Source: Buttiauxella sp. B2
GTDB lineage: Bacteria; Pseudomonadota; Gammaproteobacteria; Enterobacterales; Enterobacteriaceae
DNA length: 64,000 nt
NCBI RefSeq assembly: GCF_006376615.1
Contig: NZ_VEXQ01000013.1
Location: forward strand, 84,939-148,938
Reading direction: 5' to 3'
This document shows, one piece after another, positions 9,779-19,807 of this stretch. The translations under genes were made by a program, and so were the position numbers. How positions within the stretch are numbered: position 1 is the stretch's first letter; each line of letters starts with the position of its first letter. The notes below the pieces were generated by a model. The model did not search any database. It was not told where the DNA came from and was given only the letters and a program-made list of their open reading frames with translations.

Positions 9779-11953
9779 ATGGCGCGTTCAACCACTGGAC
9801 AACCAGTCAACACCTCAGTCCGCAAACTTGCATTCTTCGTTGCAGCCGCAGTAAGTGGCGTCAGTGCACCAGCGTTTGCCGCAGACAACAACACAACCGC
9901 AAAAGAAGATACCATCACCGTTTCCGCCAGCATCGCTGACGAAAATGCGTGGGGCCCATCTCCAACAATTGCTGCTAAGCGTACGGCTACCGCCACAAAA
10001 ACTGACACCCCGATTGAGAAAACACCTCAGTCTGTTTCTATTGTGACCCGTGAAGAAATGGATACTCACCAACCTTCATCCGTTAAAGAAGCGTTGGGCT
10101 ATTCGCCAGGCATCACCGTGTCTACACGCGGTGCTTCTGATACTTATGATGCGGTTAAAATTCGTGGTTTCGGTTCTGTAAACCAGAACAACTACCTTGA
10201 TGGCCTGAAGCTTCAGGGTGATTTCTATAACGAAGTGATCATCGACCCGTACATGCTGGAGCGTGTGGAGCTGATGCGTGGCCCAACTTCCGTTCTGTAC
10301 GGAAAAAGCAGCCCAGGTGGCATCATCACTATGGTGAGCAAGCGCCCAACGACTGAACCGCTGAAAGAAGTGCAGTTCAAAATGGGTACTGACAACCTAT
10401 GGCAAACTGGTTTTGATTTCAGCGATGCGCTGGATGACGCTGGCGTTTATTCCTACCGCCTGACCGGTGTGGCTCGCTCCAACGATGACCAGCAGCAGTT
10501 CTCTAAACAAAAACGTTATGCGATTGCTCCATCGTTCTCATGGCGTCCTGATGACAAAACTAACTTCACTTTATTAGCGAACCTGCAAGATAGCCCGGAA
10601 ACAGGTTACTACGGTTGGTTGCCGAAAGAAGGTACCGTTGAACCGCTGCCAGACGGTTCTCGTTTGCCGACTGATTTCAACGAAGGTGTGCCAAATAACA
10701 CCTACTCGTTATCCCATAAAATGGTCGGTTACAGCTTTGACCATGAGTTCAACGACACTTTCACTGTGCGTCAGAACCTGCGTTATGTTGAATCCAAAAC
10801 TAACCAGAAAAGCGTTTACGGCATAGGTGTTGATTCAACGGGTTACATGCTCAATCGCGGTACGGTCGTTGATAACGAAAAACTGCATAACTTTGCGGTT
10901 GATACTCAGCTACAAAGCAAATTTGAAACTGCCGCAGTGGAACATACTCTGTTGACGGGTGTTGATTTCCAGCAGATGCGTAACGATGTAAATGCCAACT
11001 TTGGTAGTGCGCCGCCACTGGATTTGTATAACCCAGTATATGAAAACTTCGATTTCGGCGATGCGTCTCCGTATCAGCAAAACAAACAGAAGCAGACTGG
11101 TCTTTACGTTCAGGATCAAGCTGAGTGGAACAAGTTTGTTTTGACTCTGGGTGGTCGTTATGACTGGCTGAAACAGTCCACTCGAGCTTACCAGGTGAAC
11201 AACTACACCGAGCGTAGTGACGAGGAATTCACAGGTCGTGCTGGTCTGAACTATCTGTTTGATAACGGTGTTTCACCGTATATCAGCTACAGCGAATCCT
11301 TCGAACCGAACTCCGGTGCGGACTACTACGGCAATACCTTTAAACCATCTAAGGGTCGTCAGTACGAAGCGGGTGTGAAATATGTGCCGAAAGACATGGC
11401 TGTTGTTATTACGGGTGCTGTTTATCAGCTGACCAAGACTGACAACCTGATGTCTGACCCTGATACCTCACACGGCTTTGCATCCGTACAGGGCGGCGAA
11501 ATCCGTTCACGCGGTGTGGAACTTGAGGCGAAAGCTGCCGTTAATGCCAACATTAACGTCACTGCGTCTTACACCTATACCGATGCGGAATACACCGAAG
11601 ACAGTACGTTGAAAGGCAACACGCCTGAGTCAGTACCAAAACACATGGCATCTTTGTGGGGTGATTACACCTTCAACGAGGGCGTGCTGACTGGCCTGAC
11701 TTTGGGTACTGGTGGCCGCTTCCTTGGTAAGAGCTATGGTGATCCCGCGAATACCTTCGAAGTGGGTAGCGCTGCGATACTGGATGCCGTGGTCAAATAC
11801 GACCTGGGCCGTTTCGGTATGAATGGCTCAAGCGTTGCTGTGAATGTGAACAACCTGCTTGATCGCGAATACGTCGCTAGCTGCTTCCAGACTTATGGTT
11901 GCTTCTGGGGTGCTGAACGTCAGGTCGTTGCAACTGCAACATTCCGCTTCTAA
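9779..11953 (+). CDS. fhuA: Ferrichrome outer-membrane receptor FhuA
   Basis: TonB-dependent porin importing ferrichrome; in E. coli it is also the receptor for phages T1, T5 and phi80, colicin M and microcin J25. It is 724 aa against 747. The signal peptide ends near SAPAFA-A, the TonB box is EDTITV, the plug contains RGFGSVNQNNYLDGLKLQG, and the barrel closes with a terminal Phe. The region matching E. coli extracellular loop 4, after VYGIG, is about 17 residues shorter and lacks the E. coli loop cysteine pair; a later loop is about 6 shorter. The start at 9779 gives MARSTTGQPV. First gene of fhuACDB. Confidence 0.96.
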   Translation: MARSTTGQPVNTSVRKLAFFVAAAVSGVSAPAFAADNNTTAKEDTITVSASIADENAWGPSPTIAAKRTATATKTDTPIEKTPQSVSIVTREEMDTHQPSSVKEALGYSPGITVSTRGASDTYDAVKIRGFGSVNQNNYLDGLKLQGDFYNEVIIDPYMLERVELMRGPTSVLYGKSSPGGIITMVSKRPTTEPLKEVQFKMGTDNLWQTGFDFSDALDDAGVYSYRLTGVARSNDDQQQFSKQKRYAIAPSFSWRPDDKTNFTLLANLQDSPETGYYGWLPKEGTVEPLPDGSRLPTDFNEGVPNNTYSLSHKMVGYSFDHEFNDTFTVRQNLRYVESKTNQKSVYGIGVDSTGYMLNRGTVVDNEKLHNFAVDTQLQSKFETAAVEHTLLTGVDFQQMRNDVNANFGSAPPLDLYNPVYENFDFGDASPYQQNKQKQTGLYVQDQAEWNKFVLTLGGRYDWLKQSTRAYQVNNYTERSDEEFTGRAGLNYLFDNGVSPYISYSESFEPNSGADYYGNTFKPSKGRQYEAGVKYVPKDMAVVITGAVYQLTKTDNLMSDPDTSHGFASVQGGEIRSRGVELEAKAAVNANINVTASYTYTDAEYTEDSTLKGNTPESVPKHMASLWGDYTFNEGVLTGLTLGTGGRFLGKSYGDPANTFEVGSAAILDAVVKYDLGRFGMNGSSVAVNVNNLLDREYVASCFQTYGCFWGAERQVVATATFRF

Positions 11954-12000
11954 GTGTATCCGGGCACGGTTCGCCGTGCCCATCAACAAAGATGGCTATC

Positions 12001-12798
12001 ATGCAGGACAAACACCTTCATCCCGATACCACGTTTAGCCTTACTGACGTTACCTTCCGCGTTCCTGGTCGCACGCTTCTCCACCCTCTGTCTATTACCT
12101 TCCCCGTCGGAAAAGTGACTGGTCTCATTGGTCACAACGGTTCGGGAAAATCGACATTGCTGAAAATGTTGGGCCGCCATCAGAAGTCCTCGGATGGGGA
12201 CATCAATCTTAACAACCAACCGCTGGATAGCTGGAGCAGTAAGGAATTTGCGCGCAAAGTCGCTTACTTACCGCAGCAACTCCCAGCAGCGGAAGGGATG
12301 ACGGTGCGTGAGTTGGTGGCAATTGGTCGTTATCCGTGGCACGGCGCGCTCGGTCGTTTTGGTGCGGCAGACAGAGAACTGGTTGAAGAAGCCATTTCAC
12401 TGGTCGGGCTGAAACCTTTTGCCCATCGCCTGGTAGATAGCCTGTCAGGTGGTGAGCGCCAACGTGCGTGGATTGCCATGTTGGTGGCGCAAGATAGCCG
12501 TTGTTTACTATTAGATGAACCCACATCGGCGCTGGATATTGCCCATCAGTTTGATGTGTTGGCGCTTATTCATCGGCTTAGCCAGGAACGTGGCCTGACG
12601 GTAATTGCCGTTCTGCATGACATCAATATGGCCGCACGCTTCTGCGATAACCTCGTGGCATTGCGCGGTGGTGAAATGATTGCGCAGGGTAGCCCAACTG
12701 AGCTGATGCAAAGCGAAACGCTGGAAAAGATATACGGTATTCCTATGGGGATTTTGCCACATCCTGCGGGTGCGGCTCCGGTGAGCTTTGTTTACTGA
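12001..12798 (+). CDS. fhuC: Ferrichrome ABC transporter ATP-binding protein
   Basis: Cytoplasmic ATPase driving hydroxamate-siderophore import through FhuB. Walker A is GHNGSGKST near residue 40, the Q-loop lies in YLPQQL, the signature is LSGGERQR near 147, and Walker B is CLLLDEPTSALD near 168, followed by the switch His in VLHD. Starting at 12001 gives 265 aa, the E. coli length; an ATG nine bases earlier is also possible and neither has a strong ribosome-binding site. About 50 bp after fhuA; its stop overlaps the fhuD start by one base. Confidence 0.95.
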   Translation: MQDKHLHPDTTFSLTDVTFRVPGRTLLHPLSITFPVGKVTGLIGHNGSGKSTLLKMLGRHQKSSDGDINLNNQPLDSWSSKEFARKVAYLPQQLPAAEGMTVRELVAIGRYPWHGALGRFGAADRELVEEAISLVGLKPFAHRLVDSLSGGERQRAWIAMLVAQDSRCLLLDEPTSALDIAHQFDVLALIHRLSQERGLTVIAVLHDINMAARFCDNLVALRGGEMIAQGSPTELMQSETLEKIYGIPMGILPHPAGAAPVSFVY

Positions 12799-13697
12799 TG
12801 CCAGAATTGATTAATCCTTTGCTGAGTCGCCGTCAGTTGCTAACCGCGCTGGCACTTTCACCTTTATTGCTCAACATGGGCAATGCAAAGGCGGCCAGCC
12901 TCGACCCCCATCGCATTGTGGCTCTGGAATGGTTGCCGGTTGAACTGATGCTGGCACTCGGTATTACGCCTTATGCAATGGCCGATATCACCAATTACAA
13001 AGCATGGGTTGGCGAACCGAAATTACCAGATGGCATTATCGACGTCGGTTTGCGCACCGAACCTAATCTTGAACTTCTTACTCAATTAAAACCGTCGTTG
13101 ATTCTCTATTCCGCAGGCTATGGCCCGTCACCAGAAAAGTTGTCCCGTATCGCGCCGGGTATAGGGTTCAGTTTTAACGATGGCTCAGGCAAACCGCTGA
13201 TGGTTGCTCGCCAGTCGCTGACTGAGCTTGGTGAGAAACTGGGCATGCAGCAAGCGGCTCGCGATCACTTACTGAAATTTGACCAATTCATCGAGCAAAT
13301 GAAACCTCGCTTTAACGCACGCGATGGTAAGCCTGTATTGCTGATGACATTGATGGATACCCGCCACGCGTTAGTTATCGGGAAAAACAGCCTGTTCCAA
13401 CAGGTGATGGATTTGCTGGGTGTGAAAAACGCATGGGTTGGTGAAACTAACTTCTGGGGAAGTGCGGTGGTGGGCCTTGAGCGCCTGGCTGAAGTGAAAG
13501 ATGCTGATGTTATCTGCTTTGATCATAATAACGATGCTGAAATGGCACGCGTGATGGCCACGCCTTTGTGGAACGCGATGCCTTTTGTTCGTCAGAATCG
13601 TTTCCAGCGTGTTCCTCCGGTATGGCTTTACGGTGCGACACTTTCCGCAATGAGCTTTACTACTACACTGGCTAAGGCCATCGGGAGCAAAGCGTGA
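12798..13697 (+). CDS. fhuD: Ferrichrome periplasmic binding protein
   Basis: Carries Fe-hydroxamates from FhuA to FhuB across the periplasm. It is 299 aa. The N-terminus contains a twin-arginine-type signal, SRRQLLTALALSP, ending near the KAA region, consistent with family members using the Tat route. The binding-protein fold follows, with conserved blocks RIVALEWLPVE, YGPSPE and ETNFWGS. Start overlaps the fhuC stop (TGATG) and the gene overlaps fhuB by 4 bp, so translation of C, D and B looks coupled. Confidence 0.95.
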   Translation: MPELINPLLSRRQLLTALALSPLLLNMGNAKAASLDPHRIVALEWLPVELMLALGITPYAMADITNYKAWVGEPKLPDGIIDVGLRTEPNLELLTQLKPSLILYSAGYGPSPEKLSRIAPGIGFSFNDGSGKPLMVARQSLTELGEKLGMQQAARDHLLKFDQFIEQMKPRFNARDGKPVLLMTLMDTRHALVIGKNSLFQQVMDLLGVKNAWVGETNFWGSAVVGLERLAEVKDADVICFDHNNDAEMARVMATPLWNAMPFVRQNRFQRVPPVWLYGATLSAMSFTTTLAKAIGSKA

Positions 13698-15679
13698 GAT
13701 ATCGTTATGCCTTGTTCCCCGCGCTGCTTTTATTGCTGCTTTTTGTCATTGCCTGCGCGTTAACGTTACACAATCTGAATGCTCAGTTGCCTTCTGTACT
13801 CTGGAGTACCGCCTGGGCGCAGCCAAACATTGATGACATCAATCAGATGTTATTCCACTACAGCGCACTACCGCGGCTTGCTATCTCTTTGTTGGTCGGG
13901 GCAGGGCTTGGATTAGTCGGCGTGCTGTTCCAGCAGGTATTACGCAACCCACTTGCCGAACCGACGACGCTTGGCGTGGCGAGTGGCGCACAACTAGGTG
14001 TGACCGTTGCCACCCTGTGGGCGCTACCTGGTGGCTTTGCGACACAACAATTTGCTGCACTTGCGGGTGCAGGTGTTGTTGGTTTGCTGGTGTTTGGCGT
14101 TGCCTGGGGCAAGCGTTTATCGCCAGTCACTCTGATTCTTGCAGGGCTGGTACTTAGCCTGTATTGCGGCGCGGTAAACCAGCTACTGGTTATTTTCCAC
14201 CACGATCAATTGCAGAGCATGTTCTTGTGGAGCACCGGTTCGCTCAACCAGCAAGACTGGAGCATCGTTAACGGCCTGTGGCCGCGTCTGGTCGGTGGTT
14301 TGTTGTTAACTCTGTTGCTGCTGCGCCCGCTGACGCTAATGGGGCTCGACGACGGTGTGGCGCGTAATTTGGGGCTGGCACTTTCGATGGTGCGCCTGGC
14401 GACGCTGGTGTTGGCGATTGCCATCAGTGCGTTACTGGTTAATGCCGTCGGGATTATCGGGTTTATCGGTCTGTTTGCTCCGTTGCTGGCAAAAATGCTC
14501 GGTGCACGACGTTTGATTGCTCGGTTGTTCCTGGCACCGCTGATCGGTGCGTTAATTTTATGGCTATCCGACCAATTGGTTATCTGGCTCACTAGCGCCT
14601 GGCGTGAGATTTCGACCGGTACGGTGACGGCTCTGATTGGTGCACCTTTACTGCTTTGGTTGCTGCCCCGTCTGCGGACCGTTGGCCAGCCTGCAATGAA
14701 TCAAGGTGATAACACTCCTTCTGAGCGCCAGCATCTTGGGTGGTGGGCATTAATTGGCAGCGGTGTGTTGGCTATGGTTATCGTCACCGCGCTGACGCTG
14801 GGGCGTGATGCATATGGCTGGAACTGGGTAAGCGGTTCATTATTCCACGACCTGTTGCAGTGGCGCTGGCCACGCGTATTAGCGGCACTGACGGCGGGTA
14901 TGATGCTGGCGGTTGCCGGCAGCATTATCCAGCGTCTGACTGGAAATGCGATGGCTAGCCCTGAAGTACTGGGTATCAGTTCCGGAGCGGCATTTGGTGT
15001 GGTGGTGATGTTGTTTATCGTGCCAGGAAATGCCTTCGGTTGGTTATTCCCTGCGGGCAGTCTTGGGGCGGCAGTGACACTGTTAGTCATCATGGTGACG
15101 GCGAGCCGTGGCGGTTTTTCCCCGCAGCGTATGTTGCTGGCAGGGATGGCGCTGAGTACGGCGTTTACCATGTTATTGATGTTACTGATGGCGAGTGGCG
15201 ATCCCCGCATGGCGGGAATATTGACCTGGATTTCCGGCTCAACGTATAACGTTACCGGCGATCAGGCGGTCAGAACGCTTGTTCTGATGGCTATCTTATT
15301 TGCTCTTACGCCGCTGTGCCGCCGTTGGCTGATGATTTTACCGCTGGGCGGAGCAACCGCGCGTGCTATCGGCATGGCTCTTACACCATCACGCTTTGCG
15401 TTGTTGTTACTGGCAGCGACCTTAACCGCTGCGTCAACCATGATTGTTGGCCCACTGAGTTTTGTTGGCTTAATGGCTCCGCATATTGCGCGAATGCTTG
15501 GCTTCCGGCGGGCGATGCCACAACTGATTATGTCGGCGTTATTCGGCGGGATGTTGATGGTGGCGGCAGATTGGTGCGGAAGGATGATTATGTTCCCGGA
15601 TCAAGTACCTGCCGGGTTGCTGGCAACGTTTATCGGTGCGCCGTACTTTATCTATTTGCTGCGTAAGCAGACTCGCTAG
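13694..15679 (+). CDS. fhuB: Ferrichrome ABC transporter permease (fused double unit)
   Basis: Inner-membrane channel for Fe-hydroxamates. It is 661 aa, about twice a normal FecCD-type permease, because two homologous halves are fused: each has the block NPLAEPTTLGVASGA (first half) or NAMASPEVLGISSGA (second half), and each ends in a GxxxPHI/LLAKMLG-like coupling segment. Many membrane helices run throughout. The GTG start at 13694 overlaps the fhuD stop (GTGA). Last gene of the operon, followed by a bidirectional terminator. Confidence 0.95.
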   Translation: MRYRYALFPALLLLLLFVIACALTLHNLNAQLPSVLWSTAWAQPNIDDINQMLFHYSALPRLAISLLVGAGLGLVGVLFQQVLRNPLAEPTTLGVASGAQLGVTVATLWALPGGFATQQFAALAGAGVVGLLVFGVAWGKRLSPVTLILAGLVLSLYCGAVNQLLVIFHHDQLQSMFLWSTGSLNQQDWSIVNGLWPRLVGGLLLTLLLLRPLTLMGLDDGVARNLGLALSMVRLATLVLAIAISALLVNAVGIIGFIGLFAPLLAKMLGARRLIARLFLAPLIGALILWLSDQLVIWLTSAWREISTGTVTALIGAPLLLWLLPRLRTVGQPAMNQGDNTPSERQHLGWWALIGSGVLAMVIVTALTLGRDAYGWNWVSGSLFHDLLQWRWPRVLAALTAGMMLAVAGSIIQRLTGNAMASPEVLGISSGAAFGVVVMLFIVPGNAFGWLFPAGSLGAAVTLLVIMVTASRGGFSPQRMLLAGMALSTAFTMLLMLLMASGDPRMAGILTWISGSTYNVTGDQAVRTLVLMAILFALTPLCRRWLMILPLGGATARAIGMALTPSRFALLLLAATLTAASTMIVGPLSFVGLMAPHIARMLGFRRAMPQLIMSALFGGMLMVAADWCGRMIMFPDQVPAGLLATFIGAPYFIYLLRKQTR

Positions 15680-15683
15680 TTAA

Positions 15684-15712
15684 TTTCGCCCTCTTCATTG
15701 AAGAGGGCGAAA
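15684..15712. terminator. Bidirectional terminator between fhuB and hemL
   Basis: Near-perfect hairpin TTTCGCCCTCTTC / GAAGAGGGCGAAA with a 3-4 base loop between two convergent genes. The T-tract is short on either side, so efficiency is uncertain. Confidence 0.75.
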
Positions 15713-15715
15713 GCG

Positions 15716-16996
15716 TTACAGCTTCGCGAACACCCGACGTGCCGCGTCGATGGTCTTCTGAATATCTTCTTTCGAATGCGCAACTGACATAAAGCCTGCT
15801 TCAAAAGCAGACGGTGCCAGGTAAACGCCTTCTTCCAGCATCAAGTGGAAGAACTTCTTAAAGCGCTCAACATCACACGCCATCACATCCTGGTAGCATG
15901 TCACCGTTTGAGCGTCAGTGAAGAACAAACCAAACATCCCACCTACATTATTGACGACCAGCGGAATGTTCTCGGCTTTGGCAGCTTTCAGTAGCCCATT
16001 CGCCAACATTTCGGTCAATTCAGTTAGCGTCTGGTGAATACCCGGTTGCGAAACCTCAGTCAGGCAAGCATAGCCCGCGGCCATGGCGATTGGGTTACCA
16101 GAAAGCGTACCAGCCTGATAAACCGGGCCAGTAGGTGCCAACGCATCCATGATTTCACGACGGCCACCAAATGCACCCACAGGCATACCGCCGCCAATGA
16201 TTTTACCCAGGCAGGTTAAATCAGGCTCCACATCGTAGTAAGACTGCGCGCCAGCCAAAGCAACACGGAAGCCCGTCATCACTTCGTCGATAATAAACAG
16301 TGCGCCAAACTCGTCACACAAGGCACGTAGACCCGGCAAGAAATCTTCGTTTGGTGGAATGCAGTTCATGTTGCCGGCGACTGGTTCAACAATTACACAG
16401 GCGATATCTTGCGGATATTGCTCAAACGCGGCGCGTACGGAAGCAAGATCGTTGTAGGTGCAGGTGAGGGTGTGTTTGGCAAAGTCTGCCGGAACACCTG
16501 GTGAATTCGGCTGACCCAAGGTCAACGCGCCAGAACCCGCTTTTACCAGCAGGCAGTCGGCATGGCCATGGTAGCAGCCTTCGAATTTAATGATTTTGTC
16601 ACGACCGGTGAAACCGCGGGCCAGACGAATAGCACTCATGGTGGCTTCCGTACCGGAGTTAACCATGCGAACCATATCCATGGTCGGAACCAGTTCTGTC
16701 ACCAGTTCCGCCATTTTCACTTCCATCTCAGTTGGCGCGCCAAAGCTCAGACCGCGCTCAACTGCTTCAATCACGGCGTTGCGAATTGCTGGATGATTAT
16801 GGCCCAGAACCATCGGACCCCAGGAGCCTACATAATCGATATAGGCTTTACCGTCAGCATCATACAGGTAAGCCCCGTCAGCGCGTTCGATAAACAGCGG
16901 TACACCGCCGACTCCGGTAAAAGCACGAACCGGCGAGTTCACCCCACCAGGGATGACTTTGCGTGCGGCAGCGTACAGGTTTTCAGACTTACTCAT
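15716..16996 (-). CDS. hemL: Glutamate-1-semialdehyde 2,1-aminomutase
   Basis: PLP enzyme making 5-aminolevulinate from glutamate-1-semialdehyde in the C5 haem pathway. It is 426 aa, identical in length to E. coli. Family segments include [10 protein letters not shown] near residue 20, the [18 protein letters not shown] cofactor region, the [11 protein letters not shown]sp that contacts the pyridine nitrogen, and the Schiff-base Lys in [10 protein letters not shown] near residue 265. The start at 16996 ([11 protein letters not shown]) is chosen by family match; the frame is open 12 codons further. Divergent from clcA. Confidence 0.96.
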   Translation of the reverse strand: MSKSENLYAAARKVIPGGVNSPVRAFTGVGGVPLFIERADGAYLYDADGKAYIDYVGSWGPMVLGHNHPAIRNAVIEAVERGLSFGAPTEMEVKMAELVTELVPTMDMVRMVNSGTEATMSAIRLARGFTGRDKIIKFEGCYHGHADCLLVKAGSGALTLGQPNSPGVPADFAKHTLTCTYNDLASVRAAFEQYPQDIACVIVEPVAGNMNCIPPNEDFLPGLRALCDEFGALFIIDEVMTGFRVALAGAQSYYDVEPDLTCLGKIIGGGMPVGAFGGRREIMDALAPTGPVYQAGTLSGNPIAMAAGYACLTEVSQPGIHQTLTELTEMLANGLLKAAKAENIPLVVNNVGGMFGLFFTDAQTVTCYQDVMACDVERFKKFFHLMLEEGVYLAPSAFEAGFMSVAHSKEDIQKTIDAARRVFAKL

Positions 16997-17134
16997 GAAT
17001 CGGCTCCTGATTCGTGGAAATAGTGGCAACACGCTATTCTAAGGGAAACTCCCGGAGTTATGAAAGTTTTGCCCAAATGCTTCGAAAGAGTAGAATGCCC
17101 CCTCAATTCGTATTACCAGTTAATGATTAGCCTA

Positions 17135-18556
17135 ATGAATCACTCCCACCCCTCTTTTGAAGCACAACAAGTTGTGCGCTTACGCAGGGGCGACATGGTG
17201 CGTCGCCTAATTCGACAGGATAAAACTCCGGTCGCTATTCTATTCATGGCCGCTATAGTAGGGACATTAGCCGGTTTAACGGGTGTCGCTTTTGAAAAAG
17301 CGGTTACCTGGGTACAACAAAATCGCCTTGTGATGCTGGTTAATGTGGCTGATCACAGTTTGATCGTCTGGCCGCTGGCATTCATCAGTTCAATGCTTTT
17401 GGCGATGATTGGCTACTATTTAGTGCGCCGTTATGCACCCGAAGCAGGCGGTTCTGGCATACCTGAAATTGAAGGTGCGCTGGAGGAGTTACGTCCGGTG
17501 CGTTGGTGGCGTGTTATCCCCGTTAAGTTTATTGGCGGTATGGGAACGCTCGGTGCCGGTATGGTTCTTGGGCGTGAAGGCCCAACGGTGCAATTGGGCG
17601 GAAATATCGGGCGTATGGTGCTGGATATTTTTCGTTTGCGTGGCGCAGAAGCCCGCCATTCGCTATTAGCAACAGGTGCAGCAGCGGGTTTGTCTGCCGC
17701 GTTTAACGCGCCTTTAGCGGGTATTTTGTTCATCATCGAAGAGATGCGCCCGCAATTCCGTTATAACCTGATTTCAATAAAAGCTGTGTTTATCGGCGTA
17801 ATTATGTCGAGCGTGGTTTTCCGTATTTTTAACGGTGAAAACGCGGTTATTGAAGTTGGGAAACTCTCTAATGCGCCGGTTAACACGCTGTGGTTATACC
17901 TGGTGCTGGGCATGGTATTTGGCATTGTCGGTGTATTTTTTAACGCGATGGTGTTTCGTACCCAGGATATGTTCCAGCGCCTCCACGGCGGTAATCTCAA
18001 AAAATGGGTGATAATTGGCGGCCTTTTGGGTGGTATTTGCGGTGTATTGGGGCTTATCCAGCCAGCTGCAGCAGGTGGTGGTTTTAACTTGATCCCTATT
18101 GCCGCTGCTGGAAACTACACTTTAGGTATGCTGCTGTTTATCTTTATCGCTCGCATGGTTACCACGCTGCTGTGTTTTTCTTCTGGTGCCCCGGGTGGGA
18201 TTTTTGCACCGATGCTGGCATTGGGCACATTGCTGGGCACGGCATTTGGTATGGCGAGCGCGGCCTGGTTCCCGGCCTATCATCTTGAAGTTGGGACATT
18301 TGCGATTGCGGGAATGGGTGCATTGTTTGCCGCATCGGTGCGCGCGCCGTTGACGGGGATCGTGCTGGTTCTGGAAATGACTGACAATTATCAGCTCATT
18401 TTGCCAATGATTATTACCTGCCTTGGCGCGACACTATTGGCACAATTCCTCGGTGGTAAACCGCTATACTCCTCGATTCTTTCGCGCACACTTGCCAAAC
18501 AAGAAGCCGAAAAGCAGGCTAAAGAACAACAAACCCCGAGCGGGGAGAATACTTGA
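17135..18556 (+). CDS. clcA: H+/Cl- exchange transporter ClcA
   Basis: Inner-membrane CLC antiporter exchanging two chloride for one proton; supports extreme acid resistance in E. coli. It is 473 aa, equal to E. coli. Selectivity motifs are GSGIP near residue 106, GREGP with the gating Glu near 148, and GAPGGIFAP. The internal proton Glu lies in IIEEMRPQF near 203 and the chloride-coordinating Tyr in KPLYS near 445. ATG at 17135 is chosen by length; an ATG at 17123 is in frame, and no ribosome-binding site clearly decides. Confidence 0.95.
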   Translation: MNHSHPSFEAQQVVRLRRGDMVRRLIRQDKTPVAILFMAAIVGTLAGLTGVAFEKAVTWVQQNRLVMLVNVADHSLIVWPLAFISSMLLAMIGYYLVRRYAPEAGGSGIPEIEGALEELRPVRWWRVIPVKFIGGMGTLGAGMVLGREGPTVQLGGNIGRMVLDIFRLRGAEARHSLLATGAAAGLSAAFNAPLAGILFIIEEMRPQFRYNLISIKAVFIGVIMSSVVFRIFNGENAVIEVGKLSNAPVNTLWLYLVLGMVFGIVGVFFNAMVFRTQDMFQRLHGGNLKKWVIIGGLLGGICGVLGLIQPAAAGGGFNLIPIAAAGNYTLGMLLFIFIARMVTTLLCFSSGAPGGIFAPMLALGTLLGTAFGMASAAWFPAYHLEVGTFAIAGMGALFAASVRAPLTGIVLVLEMTDNYQLILPMIITCLGATLLAQFLGGKPLYSSILSRTLAKQEAEKQAKEQQTPSGENT

Positions 18557-18597
18557 ACGATTTACTCGGGTATTAGATAATGGCGCTAAAGATCGGG

Positions 18598-18724
18598 TTG
18601 TCCCCGTCATACTTGAAGCTGTATCTGCGTTGGTCGCAGGAGCTTAACCCAGTCACTTACTTAAGTAAGTAACTGGGGATTCTCTCCCTTACCACCTTGA
18701 TACAACTCTAATTATTTAGGGTAT
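18598..18724. repeat. ERIC element, second copy
   Basis: Contains CCCGTCATACTTGAAGCTG, then CAGGAGCTTAACCCAGTCAC and TTAAGTAAGTAACTGGGGATTC, the characteristic ERIC arms. Length is close to 127 bp; the ends are approximate. It fills most of the 206 bp gap between clcA and erpA and is more diverged in the right half than the copy near hrpB. Confidence 0.88.
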
Positions 18725-18762
18725 GACACTTACCTGATTTCTTATTTCGTTGGGAGCAAAAA

Positions 18763-19110
18763 ATGAGTGATGACGTAGCAGTGCTGCCCTTGCAGTTTAC
18801 AGAAGCCGCAGCCAATAAAGTAAAAACCCTGATCGCGGATGAGGAAAACCCAAATCTGAAACTGCGCGTTTACATCACCGGTGGTGGTTGCAGCGGCTTC
18901 CAGTATGGATTTACCTTTGATGATCAGATTAACGATGGCGATATGACTATCGAGAAGCAAGGCGTTGCGTTGGTTGTTGACCCGATGAGCCTGCAATATC
19001 TGGTAGGTGGCGCGGTGGATTACACTGAAGGCCTGGAAGGTTCTCGCTTTGTGGTGACAAACCCAAACGCGAAAAGCACCTGTGGGTGTGGTTCTTCCTT
19101 CAGCGTTTAA
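18763..19110 (+). CDS. erpA: Iron-sulfur cluster insertion protein ErpA
   Basis: A-type carrier delivering Fe-S clusters to apoproteins, including IspG/IspH of the isoprenoid pathway. It is 115 aa, one longer than E. coli. The three cluster cysteines are present: Cys43 in GGGCSGF and Cys107 and Cys109 in STCGCGSSF. Preceded by GGGAGC. Monocistronic, with an ERIC element immediately upstream and a strong terminator after it. Confidence 0.96.
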   Translation: MSDDVAVLPLQFTEAAANKVKTLIADEENPNLKLRVYITGGGCSGFQYGFTFDDQINDGDMTIEKQGVALVVDPMSLQYLVGGAVDYTEGLEGSRFVVTNPNAKSTCGCGSSFSV

Positions 19111-19123
19111 TTGCTGATTCAAA

Positions 19124-19157
19124 AGAAAAAGCCGTGTTTTCTAACACGGCTTTTTTA
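19124..19157. terminator. Bidirectional terminator between erpA and the TRIC gene
   Basis: Hairpin GCCGTGTT / AACACGGC (19131-19150) flanked by an A-rich tract on the left and TTTTTT on the right, so it can end both convergent genes. Confidence 0.92.
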
Positions 19158-19161
19158 TTGC

Positions 19162-19782
19162 TTATTGTCTGTCATCCAGCGCAAATGTTGGCAATTTCAG
19201 ATGCCAGCGAATCGCGGCAAGACGGATAGCCAGGGTGACTACCATTCCAATCATACTGGCCTGCTCTAGCGGAACGTGGAATGTGTAATACGCAGTGGCA
19301 TGTACGATGCCACCAACGATACAGGCTGTGGCGTAAATTTCAGTTCGCAGAATCATTGGAATTTCACGCGCTAAAACATCGCGAATAATTCCACCGCCAA
19401 CGCCGGTCAACACGCCCATGCAAATAGCAACCAGCGGGCTGGCGCCAGCCAAAAATGCTTTGTTTACCCCAATGCCCACGAAAACTGCAAGACCGACTGC
19501 ATCCAGTACCGGCAAAATCCATTTCGGCAGACGACGCGGCTGACGTATCAGCAGGATAGTTAGCATACATGTCACCATCGCGACGACTAAGTCTGTTGGG
19601 TCTTTAACCCAAAATACCGGGCCGTTATCAAGTGCCATATCGCGTATTGTTCCGCCGCCCACGGCTGTAACCACGCCCAGCACCAGCACGCCGAACGGGT
19701 CCATACGAAGTTTTCCAGCCAGCAGCACGCCGGATATTGCAAAGACGGCTGTGCCAATGATGTCCAGCCAATAAACAAGCAT
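19162..19782 (-). CDS. yadS: TRIC/UPF0126-family membrane protein (YadS-like)
   Basis: Inner-membrane protein of the UPF0126 family, annotated as trimeric intracellular cation channel-like or glycine-transporter-domain proteins; the physiological substrate is not firmly known. It is 206 aa with about seven hydrophobic helices arranged as an internal repeat: GxVTAVGGGTIRDM near residue 37 and GVLTGVGGGIIRDV near residue 123 are the duplicated glycine-rich signatures. Lies downstream of and on the same strand as mtnN-btuF. Confidence 0.9.
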   Translation of the reverse strand: MLVYWLDIIGTAVFAISGVLLAGKLRMDPFGVLVLGVVTAVGGGTIRDMALDNGPVFWVKDPTDLVVAMVTCMLTILLIRQPRRLPKWILPVLDAVGLAVFVGIGVNKAFLAGASPLVAICMGVLTGVGGGIIRDVLAREIPMILRTEIYATACIVGGIVHATAYYTFHVPLEQASMIGMVVTLAIRLAAIRWHLKLPTFALDDRQ

Positions 19783-19807
19783 CTAAGCTATCCTCATCAG
19801 ATAAATA

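Noticed and set aside
16562..17023. 153-codon plus-strand frame over hemL
   Set aside because: Antisense to the hemL N-terminal half; no homology that I recognise and His/Asn-rich composition.
18423..18647. 74-codon frame spanning the clcA end and ERIC
   Set aside because: Out of frame with clcA and running into the repeat; no family resemblance.
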